Assembly: GCF_003725695.1 (NCBI RefSeq) | Contig: NZ_RJSE01000007.1 | Coordinates: forward strand, 410,484 to 474,483 | From: Nocardioides marmoriginsengisoli | GTDB lineage: Bacteria > Actinomycetota > Actinomycetes > Propionibacteriales > Nocardioidaceae | Reading direction: 5' to 3' | Length of the DNA stretch: 64,000 bases | Notes under the pieces: model-generated | What the model was told of the DNA's origin: nothing | What the model saw: only the letters and a program-made list of their open reading frames with translations | Database searches by the model: none | Shown: one piece after another, positions 9,181 through 18,238 of the stretch | Layout: each line of letters begins with the position of its first letter | Numbering within the stretch: position 1 is the first letter of the stretch | Translations under genes and position numbers: made by a program

Positions 9181-10587
9181 TCAGATGTCGGTGTCGTCGG
9201 CGATGCCCAGCGGGTCGTCGCGCCGGATGTCGACGATCAGCCCGGTCTGGTCGCTGAGCAGGATGTCGATCGACCGGCGGGCCACCTCGACCGACTCCAG
9301 CAGGCTGCCGGCAGGCTCCTCGCCGAAGGCCTTCGTCCGCATCGGGGTCCCGGTCCGCTCCGGGTTGATGCAGTTGACCCGGATCCCGATGCCGGACCAC
9401 TCGTCGGCGAGCGCCTGGGTCAGGTTGACCACGGCAGCCTTGGCCGACGAGTACAGCGCGTAGCCGCCCCGGCCGCGGGTGTAGGAGCTGGAGGTGAAGT
9501 TCAGCAGGCTGCCGCGGCTCGCGGACAGGTGCGGGTGGAACTCCTGGGCGATCATCACCGGTGCCAGGTAGTTGATCTCGGTGGCGGCGTAGATCGTCTC
9601 CTCCGAGGTCTCGATCAACTGACCGCGGGGGAGCACTGCGGCGGAGTTCACCACGAAGTCGATGTGGTCGGTCTTCGCCAGCACCTCGGCGATCGCCGCC
9701 TGCAGGTCGGTACGTCGCTCCACGTGGGTGTTGGTCGAGGACCGGCTGAACGTGAAGACCTCGGCGCCGTGCTGCCGGGCGAAGTCGGCGATGTCGGCAC
9801 CGATGCCGTAGCTGCCGCCGAAGATCACCATCGTCTTGCCGGCCAGCGCCTGCTGGTACTCCTCCTCGGAGCGCGACGGCGGCAGGTTGCTGGTGGTCAG
9901 CTGGAAGAGCTTGTCGGCCAGGTAGACGTCGATCGGCTCGGTGACCTTCATGTTGCGCTCTTCGCCGGAGACCACCCAGATCGGGACGTCGGGGGTGTAC
10001 TTCAGCACCACCGAGCAGTCGTCGGTGGCCTGGAAGTCCGGGTCGCCGGCCGCGACGGCGTACGCGGCCCGGATGACCCCGGCGCGGAAGGCCTGCGGCG
10101 TCTGGCCGCGCCGCAGGTTGGCCCGCGGCGGGATCTGCGAGATCACGTTGCGCTCGTCGACCTCGATGATGGTGTCGGCGGACGGGATCGCGACGTCGAC
10201 GGCGTCGTACGTGTCGAGCGCCTCGAAGCAGTCGGTGATGATCCGCGAGGAGAGCAGCGGCCGGACCGCGTCGTGGAAGAGAACCCGGGCGTCGTCACCC
10301 TCGATGACGTCGAGCGCGCGCAGCGTCGTGCCGTTGCGGGTCGCGGCCCCTTCGAGCACCTGGGTGACCTTGGCGTAGTCCCCGTCCCGGACGATCGTGT
10401 GCACCGCATCGAGGTGGCCCTGCGCCATCATCACGATGATCTCGTCGACCAGCGGGTGCGCGTTGAACGTCGCCAGGGTGTGCTCGAGGATCGTGTGCCC
10501 GGCCACCTTGATCAGCTGCTTCGGGATGTCCAGGCCGACCCGGGTGCCGACGCCGCCGGCCAGGATCACGGCCACGCGTGCACTCAT
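9181..10587 (-). CDS. Bifunctional cytidylyltransferase / SDR reductase (CDP-ribitol synthase, Bcs1/Acs1-like)
   Basis: 468 residues in two catalytic halves. Residues ~1-235 are an IspD/TarI-type cytidylyltransferase (VAVILAGGVGTRVGLDIPKQ, FHDAVRPLLSS). Residues ~245-468 are a short-chain dehydrogenase (VIFGGSYGIGADIA nucleotide loop, YSSAK catalytic Tyr/Lys). In Haemophilus Bcs1/Acs1 this fusion reduces ribulose 5-phosphate to ribitol 5-phosphate and activates it to CDP-ribitol. That makes CDP-ribitol the likely donor for the neighbouring transferases. IspD of the isoprenoid pathway is unlikely because of the fusion and the context. ATG 10587 overlaps the DUF6270 stop by ATGA. Confidence 0.8.
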   Translation of the reverse strand: MSARVAVILAGGVGTRVGLDIPKQLIKVAGHTILEHTLATFNAHPLVDEIIVMMAQGHLDAVHTIVRDGDYAKVTQVLEGAATRNGTTLRALDVIEGDDARVLFHDAVRPLLSSRIITDCFEALDTYDAVDVAIPSADTIIEVDERNVISQIPPRANLRRGQTPQAFRAGVIRAAYAVAAGDPDFQATDDCSVVLKYTPDVPIWVVSGEERNMKVTEPIDVYLADKLFQLTTSNLPPSRSEEEYQQALAGKTMVIFGGSYGIGADIADFARQHGAEVFTFSRSSTNTHVERRTDLQAAIAEVLAKTDHIDFVVNSAAVLPRGQLIETSEETIYAATEINYLAPVMIAQEFHPHLSASRGSLLNFTSSSYTRGRGGYALYSSAKAAVVNLTQALADEWSGIGIRVNCINPERTGTPMRTKAFGEEPAGSLLESVEVARRSIDILLSDQTGLIVDIRRDDPLGIADDTDI

Positions 10588-11888
10588 CGGGACTCCTTCT
10601 CGGCTGCCGGCTTCTGCCAACGGGCCCGAGTCTTCCGGATGCGCTGTCCGATCGCGAACTTGACAGCCCGCGCGGCGCCGAGGCCGGCGAGCTCCTCGGC
10701 GCGCGCCTGCTGGCGGGCCAGCACCGGGGTCCAGCGCTCGGTCTGGGCGGCGGCGCGCTCGCGGCCGGACGCGGCGATGGTGCGGAGCTGCTCGCGGTCG
10801 TCGGGTTCCAGGCCGGGCTCCAGGTCGGCGACGACCCGCGCAGCGTGCTCGATGCCGGTGCCGTCCGGCACGGCCAGGTCCTCCGGCGGCGGTCGCCGGC
10901 CGCGGACCGCCTGCAGGATCCCGCGGGACTCCAGGACCCGGATCCGCTCCTGGCCGGCCGCCACCACCTCGTCCAGGCCGGCGGCCTGCTCGGCGAGCTG
11001 GGACCGGCAGGCAGCGGCCGCCTCCTCGATCAGGCCGCGCTGCTCGGGGGTGACCCGGGTCGCCACGTCCTGGGCGTGCAGCTCGGCGAGGAAGCGGTGG
11101 TAGTAGTCCGGGGTGTAGTGCACCCAGAACGGGCCCCACGGGTGCTTGTCGGTCGAGGAGTAGCGCTCGTCGCGCAGGTCGATCCGGGCCCAGCCGTAGG
11201 CCTCCAGGGCGTGCGCGTCCAGGCGCTTCCACAACGCGTTCCCCGCCGGTACGTCGAACGGGGCGAGTCGGGCTCCCTTGCGCATCGGCATCCAGCCGGG
11301 GCGGTCGCCGACGACGATCTTGTTCGTGTTGAAGCCGCAGTGCAGGATCACCTGCGTGTTCGGGCAGTTCGTCCGGATGAACGCGTCGAAGCGGTCCATC
11401 GCCTCGATCCACAGCTCCAGGTAGGCGTCCGGGTCCTCCAACGGCCGGACCCGGGTCACCCGTCCGGTGGCGACCCAGTCGGCGTACTGGGCGGTCCGCC
11501 AGAGCTTCCAGCGGTTGTCGGTGACGTAGCGGCCGTCGTCCAGGCGGAGCACGCCGAAGTGGACGTCGCCGAAGAAGTCGAGCAGCAGGAAGTCGGGCTG
11601 GGCCTCGACGACGCCGGCCAGGAACTCGCGGGAGAGGTCGGAGCGGACGTTCCAGGCGTCGTAGTCGCCCAGCGGGTCGGCGTCGGTGAGCTCCGGCTCC
11701 ACGGGCGGCGACATCATCGCGATCATCGAGCTCTGGTTGGCGGCCAGGACCACGTCGTACCAGCGCCGGTGGTCCTCGTTGAACCGCGCGTTGAAGTTGT
11801 CCCGGGTGATGCAGCTGCCGCAGACCGCGACCGTGCGCAGCGATCCGTCGCCGTCCTCAGCGGGCCGGCGTCCGGCGTGTTCGTTGAT
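10584..11888 (-). CDS. DUF6270 protein, probable non-canonical ATC start
   Basis: Predicted 434-residue protein of the DUF6270 family, often found in capsule/teichoic loci with an SGNH-hydrolase-like N-terminus; the biochemical role is unknown. The first in-frame ATG/GTG/TTG is GTG at 11753, but translation upstream of it gives TVAVCGSCITRDNFN, the conserved family opening with the GSC(I/V)(T/S)RD nucleophile region. The only start with a ribosome-binding site is ATC at 11886-11888, placed 6 bases after a perfect AGGAGG. No stop interrupts the stretch. The C-terminal ~150 residues are Ala/Arg/Glu-rich and probably helical. It heads the minus-strand operon and is divergent from the next gene. 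Confidence 0.65.
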   Translation of the reverse strand: MNEHAGRRPAEDGDGSLRTVAVCGSCITRDNFNARFNEDHRRWYDVVLAANQSSMIAMMSPPVEPELTDADPLGDYDAWNVRSDLSREFLAGVVEAQPDFLLLDFFGDVHFGVLRLDDGRYVTDNRWKLWRTAQYADWVATGRVTRVRPLEDPDAYLELWIEAMDRFDAFIRTNCPNTQVILHCGFNTNKIVVGDRPGWMPMRKGARLAPFDVPAGNALWKRLDAHALEAYGWARIDLRDERYSSTDKHPWGPFWVHYTPDYYHRFLAELHAQDVATRVTPEQRGLIEEAAAACRSQLAEQAAGLDEVVAAGQERIRVLESRGILQAVRGRRPPPEDLAVPDGTGIEHAARVVADLEPGLEPDDREQLRTIAASGRERAAAQTERWTPVLARQQARAEELAGLGAARAVKFAIGQRIRKTRARWQKPAAEKESR

Positions 11889-11989
11889 CGCGGGCCTCCT
11901 TCGCGGTTGGGTCGTACGGAGCCCAGCATAGGAAGTCGGGCGAGGGTATCCTCGCGTGACCTGTCGTCGAACCGAGATTGGCTGCCGCC

Positions 11990-14599
11990 GTGACCACCGC
12001 GCACCCCGTACCGCCGGTCGAGGCTCCTCGGTTCACGATCGTGACGGCGGTCTACAACGTCGCGACGTACCTGCCGGCCTTCATCGCCTCGGTCGACGCC
12101 CAGACCTTCGGTCCGGAGGGTCTCGAGGTGGTGGCCGTCGACGACGGTTCGACCGACGACTCGCTGGCGCTGCTGCACGCCTGGGCGGAGCGGGCGGCGT
12201 ACCCGGTGGTGGTGCTGACGAAGGAGAACGGCGGCCAGTCCACCGCCCGGAACCTCGGGCTCGACCACGCCCGCGGCGAGTGGGTCACCTTCACCGACCC
12301 CGACGACGTGATCGAGCCGGGCTACCTGGCCGGCGTCGACGCCTTCCTGACCGCGGAGCCCGGGGCCGTGCTGGTGGCCTGCAACCTGCTGCTGCTCCAG
12401 GACCGGACCGGGCAGGTCGAGGACGAGCACCCGCTGCGGCACCGGTTCCGCGGGAAGGCCCGGCTGCGCGACCTGGACCGGGAGCCCGCGTACTTCTTCG
12501 GGAGCGCTCCGGTGGCGTTCTTCCGGCGCTCGGACGTCGAGCGGCTCGGCCTGCGGTTCGACCCGGCGATCCGCCCGAACTTCGAGGACGGCCACTTCAC
12601 CGGGATCTACCTGCTCTCCTTCGAGCGCCCGCTGGTCGGCTTCGTACCGCAGGCTCGCTACCAGTACCGCAAGCGCGCCGACACGTCCTCCACGACCGGG
12701 AGCAGCGCGCGCGACCGCGGTCGCTACACCACGGTCCTCCGGCTCGGCTACCTCGACCTGCTGCGACGGGCGGCGGCCGACCGCGACGGCCGGATCCCGG
12801 AGTGGCTCCAGAACCTGATCCTCTACGAGCTCTCCTGGATCATCACGCTGCAGCTGCGGGCCGGCGGCTCGTCCTCGTCCGCGGTCGCCGAGGCCTCCGA
12901 CGAATTCCACGGGCTGATGGTCGAGCTGACCGGACTGCTCGACCCGGAGGTCGTCGACCGCAGCCCGGTCAGCCGTCTCAACCAGCTCTGGCGCGACGTG
13001 CTGCTGCACGCCTGGTCCGGCGAGGACTGGCAGCAGTCGCCGGTCCAGGTCACCCACTTCGACCGTGCGCAGGGTCTCGTCCGCCTGGAGTACCGGTACG
13101 TCGGCACGGCGCCCGCCGAGGTCTGCGTCAGCGGCGGCGTCCCGGTACGGCCGGTGTACGCCAAGACCCGCGACGTGTCGTTCGTCGGCCGGGTCGTCCT
13201 GCACGAGCGCAGCCTCTGGCTGCCGGCCGGCAAGGCGATCAGGATCGACCTGAACGGACGCAGCGCGGCGCTGGACACCGAGGAGCCGCGGCGCGGGTCG
13301 AGCGTGGCCACGGTGCCGTCGATCCGGCGCCACCTGGACCGGCACGGCTACCGCGAGGACCCGGAGCCGTGGGAGCGGCCTACCGTCGATCCGGAGCCGA
13401 ACGCGGCCAGGATCCTCCGGCTCGCCCGCTCCCGTCCGGTACGCCGCGTCCTGGGCCGCGCGTGGGTGCTGATGGACCGGGTCCACGACGCCGGCGACAA
13501 CGGCGAACGGCTCTTCGAGTACCTGCGCGCCGAGCGCCCCGACATCAACGCCTGGTTCACGATCCGTCGCGACGCCCCGGAGTGGGCGGGCCTCCGCCGC
13601 CGCCACGGCCGCCGGGTGGTGGCCTACGGGTCGCTGCGCTGGAAGCTGCTGCTCCTCAACGCCGAGCACCTGGTCTCCTCGCACGCCGACCAGCCGGTGA
13701 CCGCGCCGCGGGAGATCACCGAGGGTCTCGGCGTGCGCCCGGAGTGGCGGTTCACGTTCCTCCAGCACGGCGTGATCAAGGACGACCTGTCGAACTGGCT
13801 GAACCCGAAGAGCATCGACACCTTCGTCACCAGCACCCGCGCCGAGCAGGAGTCGATCGCCGGGGACCACAACGGCTACGCGTACAGCAGTCGCGAGGCA
13901 CGGCTCACCGGGCTGCCCCGCTTCGACCGGCTCCGCGAGATCGGCGCCCGGGTGGGCGTACCGGGCCGGGACCTGATCCTGGTCGCGCCGACCTGGCGCA
14001 ACTGGCTCACCCGGCAGCTGGAGCTGGGTTCCCAGGAGCGCGAGCTCAGCGACGACTTCGCGTCCTCCGAGTTCGCCACCAGCTGGCTCGACCTGCTGGG
14101 ATCGGCGGAGCTCGCGCGGGCGGCCGCCGACCTCGGTCTCACGATCGCGTTCCTGCCGCACCCCAACCTCCGCGAGGCGCTCTCCGCGGTGGACCTCCCG
14201 GCCGGCGTGGAGCCGTTCACCTTCGAGGGCGACGTCCAGGAGCTCTTCGCCCGCTCGGCGGTCCTGGTCACCGACTACTCCTCGATGGCGTTCAACGCCG
14301 CCTACCTCGACATCCCCGTCGTCTACTTCCAGTTCGACCGCGACCGGGTGCTGGCCGGCGAGCACGTCGGCAGCCGCGGGTACTACGACTACGAGCGCGA
14401 CGGCTACGGCCCGGTCCGCACCGAACTGGCGGCGGCGGTCGCGGCGGTCGTCGAGTCGGCCCGTACCCGGACACCGGCCCCCGAGTACCAGGCCCGGATC
14501 GAGGCGGCCTTCCCGGAGCGCGACGGCCGCTGCTGCGAGCGGGTGGTCGCCGCGATCACGGAGTCCACCCGGAAGGCGCCGGCAGCGGAACCGCTCTGA
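11990..14599 (+). CDS. GT2 glycosyltransferase / TagB-like glycerophosphotransferase fusion
   Basis: About 869 residues. The N-terminal GT2 domain is intact (FTIVTAVYNVATYLPAFI, VAVDDGSTDDS, TFTDPDD). The C-terminal CDP-glycerol glycerophosphotransferase-like domain has FLQHGVIKDDLSNWLNPK, VAPTWRNWL and VLVTDYSSMAFNAAYLDIP, closest in style to TagB/TarB priming or branching enzymes. It should act at the cytoplasmic membrane face in wall-polymer synthesis. No clear ribosome-binding site is present: GTG 11990 is preferred because the family domain starts soon after it, and TTG 11978 would add four residues. A TATCCT -10-like box (11947-11952) precedes it. It is divergent from the DUF6270 gene. 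Confidence 0.8.
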   Translation: MTTAHPVPPVEAPRFTIVTAVYNVATYLPAFIASVDAQTFGPEGLEVVAVDDGSTDDSLALLHAWAERAAYPVVVLTKENGGQSTARNLGLDHARGEWVTFTDPDDVIEPGYLAGVDAFLTAEPGAVLVACNLLLLQDRTGQVEDEHPLRHRFRGKARLRDLDREPAYFFGSAPVAFFRRSDVERLGLRFDPAIRPNFEDGHFTGIYLLSFERPLVGFVPQARYQYRKRADTSSTTGSSARDRGRYTTVLRLGYLDLLRRAAADRDGRIPEWLQNLILYELSWIITLQLRAGGSSSSAVAEASDEFHGLMVELTGLLDPEVVDRSPVSRLNQLWRDVLLHAWSGEDWQQSPVQVTHFDRAQGLVRLEYRYVGTAPAEVCVSGGVPVRPVYAKTRDVSFVGRVVLHERSLWLPAGKAIRIDLNGRSAALDTEEPRRGSSVATVPSIRRHLDRHGYREDPEPWERPTVDPEPNAARILRLARSRPVRRVLGRAWVLMDRVHDAGDNGERLFEYLRAERPDINAWFTIRRDAPEWAGLRRRHGRRVVAYGSLRWKLLLLNAEHLVSSHADQPVTAPREITEGLGVRPEWRFTFLQHGVIKDDLSNWLNPKSIDTFVTSTRAEQESIAGDHNGYAYSSREARLTGLPRFDRLREIGARVGVPGRDLILVAPTWRNWLTRQLELGSQERELSDDFASSEFATSWLDLLGSAELARAAADLGLTIAFLPHPNLREALSAVDLPAGVEPFTFEGDVQELFARSAVLVTDYSSMAFNAAYLDIPVVYFQFDRDRVLAGEHVGSRGYYDYERDGYGPVRTELAAAVAAVVESARTRTPAPEYQARIEAAFPERDGRCCERVVAAITESTRKAPAAEPL

Positions 14600-14634
14600 G
14601 CCCGGATCCACCGGTGCCCGGTCCGGGCGGGCGG

Positions 14635-14640
14635 TAGTCT
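14635..14640 (+). promoter_or_regulatory. -10 box of a probable leaderless promoter (adenylating enzyme)
   Basis: TAGTCT ends 8 bases before the ATG at 14649 and no Shine-Dalgarno sequence lies between, so transcription should start at or next to the start codon. Confidence 0.5.
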
Positions 14641-14648
14641 CCACGGCC

Positions 14649-15875
14649 ATGAGCGCCCCCGCGAGCAACCGGCTGATCGACGCACGCACGGGTACGACGA
14701 CGACCTGGGCCGAGCTGGCCGCGGTCGACCTGCCGGCGCCGGCAGCGGTGGTGGTCGGCACGTCGTACGAGGCGCTGCCGTGGGTCCGCGCGCACGCCTC
14801 GACCGGCGGTGAGCTCCTGGTGGTGGCGGCCGGCCGGATGGAGCAGCGGCTGCGGGCGGAGCTGCTGGAGAGCGGGTTCACCCTGGTCGAGGGCGACGAT
14901 CGGTCCGCCCCGGACACGCCGCGGGAGGCCGAACCGGGCCGCCTCTGGCTGCTGACCTCCGGCTCGACCGGGCGGCCCAAGCAGATCGGCCACACCCTGG
15001 AATCGCTGACCACGGTCTCCGGCGACCTGGTGCCGCGCCGGTGGCTCTGCCCGTACTCGCCGGGCACCTACGCCTGGTGGCAGGTCGTCACGCTCTCGCT
15101 GGCGACGCCCGGTCAGGACCTGGTCGTGGTCGACCCGACCGACCTCGACGGCTGGGTGGTCGCCGCGGCCGAGCACGGTGTCACCGCTGCGTCCGGTACG
15201 CCGACCTTCTGGCGGCAGACGCTGATGACCCAGCGGGAGCGGCTGGCCGAGGTGCCGCTGGAACAGGTCACCCTCGGCGGCGAACCGGTCGACCAGGCCG
15301 TCCTCGACCAGCTCGCCGCGGCGTTCCCGCAGGCGCGGATCTCCTGGATCTACGCGTCCTCCGAGCTCGGCGCCTCGATCGTGGTCCACGACGGCCGCGC
15401 GGGCTTCCCGGTCGAGTGGCTGGATCGCGCGGCGCCGGACGGCGACCGTCCGCGGCTCTCGGTCGTCGACGGCGAGCTGGTGATCGCCTCGCCGCACCAC
15501 GGCGCCGGCCTCGGCGGAGCGGTGCCCACTGGCGACGCGGTGGTCGTCGAGGACGGCCGGGTGATCATCACCGGCCGGATCAACAGCGACGAGATCAACG
15601 TCGGCGGCGCGAAGGTCTCGGCCGGGGTGGTCCGCTCGGTGCTCACCAGCCACCCGGAGATCGCCTGGGCGGCGGTCCGCGGCCGGAAGTCGGCGCTGGT
15701 CGGCAACCTGGTGGTGGCCGAGGTGGTGCTGACCCCCGGGGCGACCGACTCCCGGGAGCTCCAGGCGGCCCTGACGGCCTGGTGCGCCGAGCGGCTCCCG
15801 GAGTACGGCGTCCCGCGCCGGATCAAGGTCCTCGACGAGATCCCGGCGACGGTCACCGGGAAGTCGGCCGTCTAG
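14649..15875 (+). CDS. Compact AMP-forming adenylating enzyme (ANL superfamily)
   Basis: 408-residue adenylate-forming enzyme, shorter than usual acyl-CoA ligases (about 500-550). Core motifs are present in order: A3 P-loop LLTSGSTGRPKQIGHT, A5 WIYASSELGA, A7/A8 PTGDAVVVEDG and GRINSDEINVGG, and the catalytic A10 lysine in ATVTGKSAV at the extreme C-terminus. The N-terminal lobe is minimal. It probably activates a carboxylate for transfer to the wall polymer or a carrier, by analogy with DltA, but no carrier protein or DltB-like gene is nearby. A likely leaderless start: TAGTCT at 14635-14640, 8 bases before ATG, with no ribosome-binding site. Confidence 0.72.
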   Translation: MSAPASNRLIDARTGTTTTWAELAAVDLPAPAAVVVGTSYEALPWVRAHASTGGELLVVAAGRMEQRLRAELLESGFTLVEGDDRSAPDTPREAEPGRLWLLTSGSTGRPKQIGHTLESLTTVSGDLVPRRWLCPYSPGTYAWWQVVTLSLATPGQDLVVVDPTDLDGWVVAAAEHGVTAASGTPTFWRQTLMTQRERLAEVPLEQVTLGGEPVDQAVLDQLAAAFPQARISWIYASSELGASIVVHDGRAGFPVEWLDRAAPDGDRPRLSVVDGELVIASPHHGAGLGGAVPTGDAVVVEDGRVIITGRINSDEINVGGAKVSAGVVRSVLTSHPEIAWAAVRGRKSALVGNLVVAEVVLTPGATDSRELQAALTAWCAERLPEYGVPRRIKVLDEIPATVTGKSAV

Positions 15876-15996
15876 CCGTGTGACCTTCGACATACGGCCG
15901 TTCCCTGGTCGGAGTCGATGCCGCGGGCGTACGCTTTTTGCGTCATCAAGTAGTGCGGTACCCGCCCGGGACTGCAACGAAAGGCGATGAGCCCAC

Positions 15997-16911
15997 ATGA
16001 CCCGTATCGGGGTTGTTGGCGCCGGCAGGGTCGGCGCTGTCCTAGCCGCTGCGCTGCGCGCCGCCGGCCATGAGATCGTCGCCGCTGCCGGCGAGTCCAC
16101 GGCGTCGCGCGAGCGGATGGCGGCGCTGCTGCCCGGCGTGCCCGGCGGCAAGCCGACCGACGTCGCGAAGTCCTGCGACCTGCTGCTGCTGACCGTTCCC
16201 GACGACATGCTCGAGAACGTCGTGAACACGATGGTCGGGGCCGGTGCGATCCGCGCGGGCCAGTACGTCGTGCACACCTCCGGCCGGCACGGGCTGGCAG
16301 TGCTCGAGGCGGCCTCGTTCGTCGGGGCGCACCCGGTGGCGATGCACCCGGCGATGACCTTCACCGGCACCGAGGTCGACCTCGACCGGCTCCGCGGCAC
16401 CGTCTTCGGCGTGACCGCCGGGGAGCAGGACCGGGCCGTCGTCGAATCCCTCGTCGCCGACCTCGGCGGGGTGCCGATGTGGGTTCCCGAGGAGAAGCGC
16501 ACGCTCTACCACGCCGGTCTCGCGCACGGCGCGAACCACCTGGTCACCCTGGTGTCCCAGGCGATGGAGCTGCTTGCTGCCTCGGGTGCCGAGGACCCGG
16601 CGGCCACGCTCCGGCCGCTGCTGACCGCCGCGCTCGACAACGCCCTGGTCGCCGGCGACGCCGCGCTCACCGGGCCGATCGTCCGCGGCGACGTGAACAC
16701 CGTGCGGGCGCACCTGCGCGACATCGGCGAGACCGCGCCGGCCACCATCCCGTCGTACGTCGCGATGGCGAAGGCCACCGCCGACCGGGCCGTCCTGGAC
16801 GGCCGCCTGATGCCGCTCCGTGCGGTCAAGATCGTCCGGCTGCTCGACGAGGCCCTGGCCAAGGTCGAGTCCCCGCACCTGACGCACCGCACCTGGACCG
16901 AGCAGCCGTGA
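15997..16911 (+). CDS. DUF2520/Rossmann-like dehydrogenase next to panC
   Basis: 304-residue NAD(P)-binding protein of the Rossmann-like plus DUF2520 type. The N-terminal dinucleotide loop is [20 protein letters not shown], and the C-terminal helical half (starting near [16 protein letters not shown]) matches the family. Its position directly before panC is conserved in actinobacteria (Rv3603c, from memory) and suggests a pantothenate-linked oxidoreductase, possibly ketopantoate-reductase-like, although activity is unproven. The stop overlaps the panC start (GTGA). GAAAGG lies upstream of the ATG. Confidence 0.85.
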   Translation: MTRIGVVGAGRVGAVLAAALRAAGHEIVAAAGESTASRERMAALLPGVPGGKPTDVAKSCDLLLLTVPDDMLENVVNTMVGAGAIRAGQYVVHTSGRHGLAVLEAASFVGAHPVAMHPAMTFTGTEVDLDRLRGTVFGVTAGEQDRAVVESLVADLGGVPMWVPEEKRTLYHAGLAHGANHLVTLVSQAMELLAASGAEDPAATLRPLLTAALDNALVAGDAALTGPIVRGDVNTVRAHLRDIGETAPATIPSYVAMAKATADRAVLDGRLMPLRAVKIVRLLDEALAKVESPHLTHRTWTEQP

Positions 16912-17804
16912 CCACCACCCTGCTGCGCGCGGACACGCGTGCGGACCTGGCCGCTGCGCTGACCCCGACCCGGCTCGCCGGCCGGCAGGTCGCGTTCGTG
17001 CCGACGATGGGGGCCCTCCACGACGGCCACCTGGCGCTGATGCGCCACGCCCGCGAGCTGGTCGGGCCCGACGGCGCGCTGGTGGTCTCGATCTTCGTCA
17101 ACCCGCTGCAGTTCGGTCCGAACGAGGACCTCGACCGCTACCCGCGCACCCTGGACGCCGACCTGGACGCCTGCGCCGGGGCCGGTGTCGACGTGGTCTT
17201 CACCCCGGACGTCGCCGAGGTCTACCCGAACGGCGTCCCCTTCGCGAGCGACGCGGCCGACGTCACCGTGGACCCCGGCCCGCTCGCGCGGATCCTCGAG
17301 GGCGCCTCCCGCCCGGGCCACTTCCGCGGCGTCCTGACCGTGGTCGCCAAGCTCTTCGGCCTGGTCCGGCCCGATGTCGCCGTCTTCGGTCAGAAGGACT
17401 ACCAGCAGCTGGCCCTGCTGCGCCGGATGGCCGCCGACCTGTGCCTCGGCATCGAGGTGGTCGGCGCCGAGACCGTGCGCGAGCCGGACGGCCTGGCGCT
17501 CTCCAGCCGCAACCGGTTCCTCGACGCCGACCAGCGCGCCGAGGCCATGGTCCTGTCGCGCGCGCTGCTCGCCGCCCAGGAGGATGCGACCCGTGGTGCC
17601 GCCGCGGCGCTGGGGGCCGCCCGCGCAGCCCTCCGTACGACGCACCTGGTGGACGTCGACTACCTCGAGATCACCGACCCCGATCTCGGGCCGACGCCGG
17701 AGAGCGGCGCCGCCCGGATGCTCATCGCCGCCCGGGTGGGCTCCACCCGGTTGATCGACAACGTCGCCCTGGACCTCGGGGCTGCGACAGAAGGAGGCAG
17801 CTGA
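16908..17804 (+). CDS. panC: Pantothenate synthetase
   Basis: ATP-dependent ligation of pantoate and beta-alanine to pantothenate in the cytoplasm. 298 residues. Signature motifs: [15 protein letters not shown] (HxGH nucleotide motif), [28 protein letters not shown] and LSSRNRFL (KMSKS-like loop). GTG 16908 overlaps the upstream stop by 4 bases; the longer open frame starting at 16479 only reads antisense-free shadow sequence inside the preceding gene. It is followed directly by panD, which supplies beta-alanine. Confidence 0.97.
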   Translation: MTTTLLRADTRADLAAALTPTRLAGRQVAFVPTMGALHDGHLALMRHARELVGPDGALVVSIFVNPLQFGPNEDLDRYPRTLDADLDACAGAGVDVVFTPDVAEVYPNGVPFASDAADVTVDPGPLARILEGASRPGHFRGVLTVVAKLFGLVRPDVAVFGQKDYQQLALLRRMAADLCLGIEVVGAETVREPDGLALSSRNRFLDADQRAEAMVLSRALLAAQEDATRGAAAALGAARAALRTTHLVDVDYLEITDPDLGPTPESGAARMLIAARVGSTRLIDNVALDLGAATEGGS

Positions 17805-18229
17805 TGCTGCGCACGATGATGAAGAGCAAGATCCACCGCGCCACCGTTACGCAGGCGGACCTGCACTACGTCGGCTCGGTGACCGTGGACGAGGACCTCC
17901 TCGACGCGGCCGACCTGCTGGTCGGCGAGCTGGTGCACATCGTCGACATCACCAACGGTGCCCGGCTGGAGACCTACACGATCGCGGGGCCGCGCGGCTC
18001 CGGGATCATCGGGATCAACGGCGCGGCCGCCCGGCTGGTCCACCCCGGCGACCTGGTCATCCTGATCGCCTACGGCCAGATGGAGACCGCGGAGGCCCGG
18101 GAGTACCAGCCGCACGTGGTCTTCGTCGATGCCGACAACCGGATCATCGGCACCGGTTCGGACCCGGCGGAGGCGCTGCCGGGCACCGGCCTGGTGCGCG
18201 GTGACCTCGTCGACGCCGATGCTCGCTAG
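17804..18229 (+). CDS. panD: Aspartate 1-decarboxylase
   Basis: Pyruvoyl-dependent conversion of L-aspartate to beta-alanine for pantothenate. The 141-residue proenzyme self-cleaves at Gly24-Ser25 in [11 protein letters not shown], leaving the pyruvoyl group on the alpha chain. Also visible are [10 protein letters not shown] and [20 protein letters not shown] 17804 is preceded by AAGGAGG (17791-17797) and shares one base with the panC stop. Starting at residue 1 puts the cleavage site at its usual number. Its TAG stop appears to be reused in the nadB -10 box. Confidence 0.97.
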   Translation: MLRTMMKSKIHRATVTQADLHYVGSVTVDEDLLDAADLLVGELVHIVDITNGARLETYTIAGPRGSGIIGINGAAARLVHPGDLVILIAYGQMETAEAREYQPHVVFVDADNRIIGTGSDPAEALPGTGLVRGDLVDADAR

Positions 18230-18232
18230 CAT
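18227..18232 (+). promoter_or_regulatory. -10 box overlapping the panD stop codon; leaderless nadB promoter
   Basis: TAGCAT contains the panD stop TAG and ends 6 bases before the nadB ATG. There is no ribosome-binding site, which fits leaderless transcription of nadB. Confidence 0.5.
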
Positions 18233-18238
18233 CCACGG

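Noticed and set aside
9181..10587. IspD of the non-mevalonate pathway
   Set aside because: The fused reductase domain and teichoic context fit CDP-ribitol synthesis better.
11723..15067. 1114-codon minus-strand frame across the GT2/TagB gene
   Set aside because: Shadow; the plus-strand protein has intact GT2 and TagB motifs.
16479..16907. N-terminal extension of PanC by 143 codons
   Set aside because: Lies inside the DUF2520 gene in another frame; PanC homology starts just after GTG 16908.
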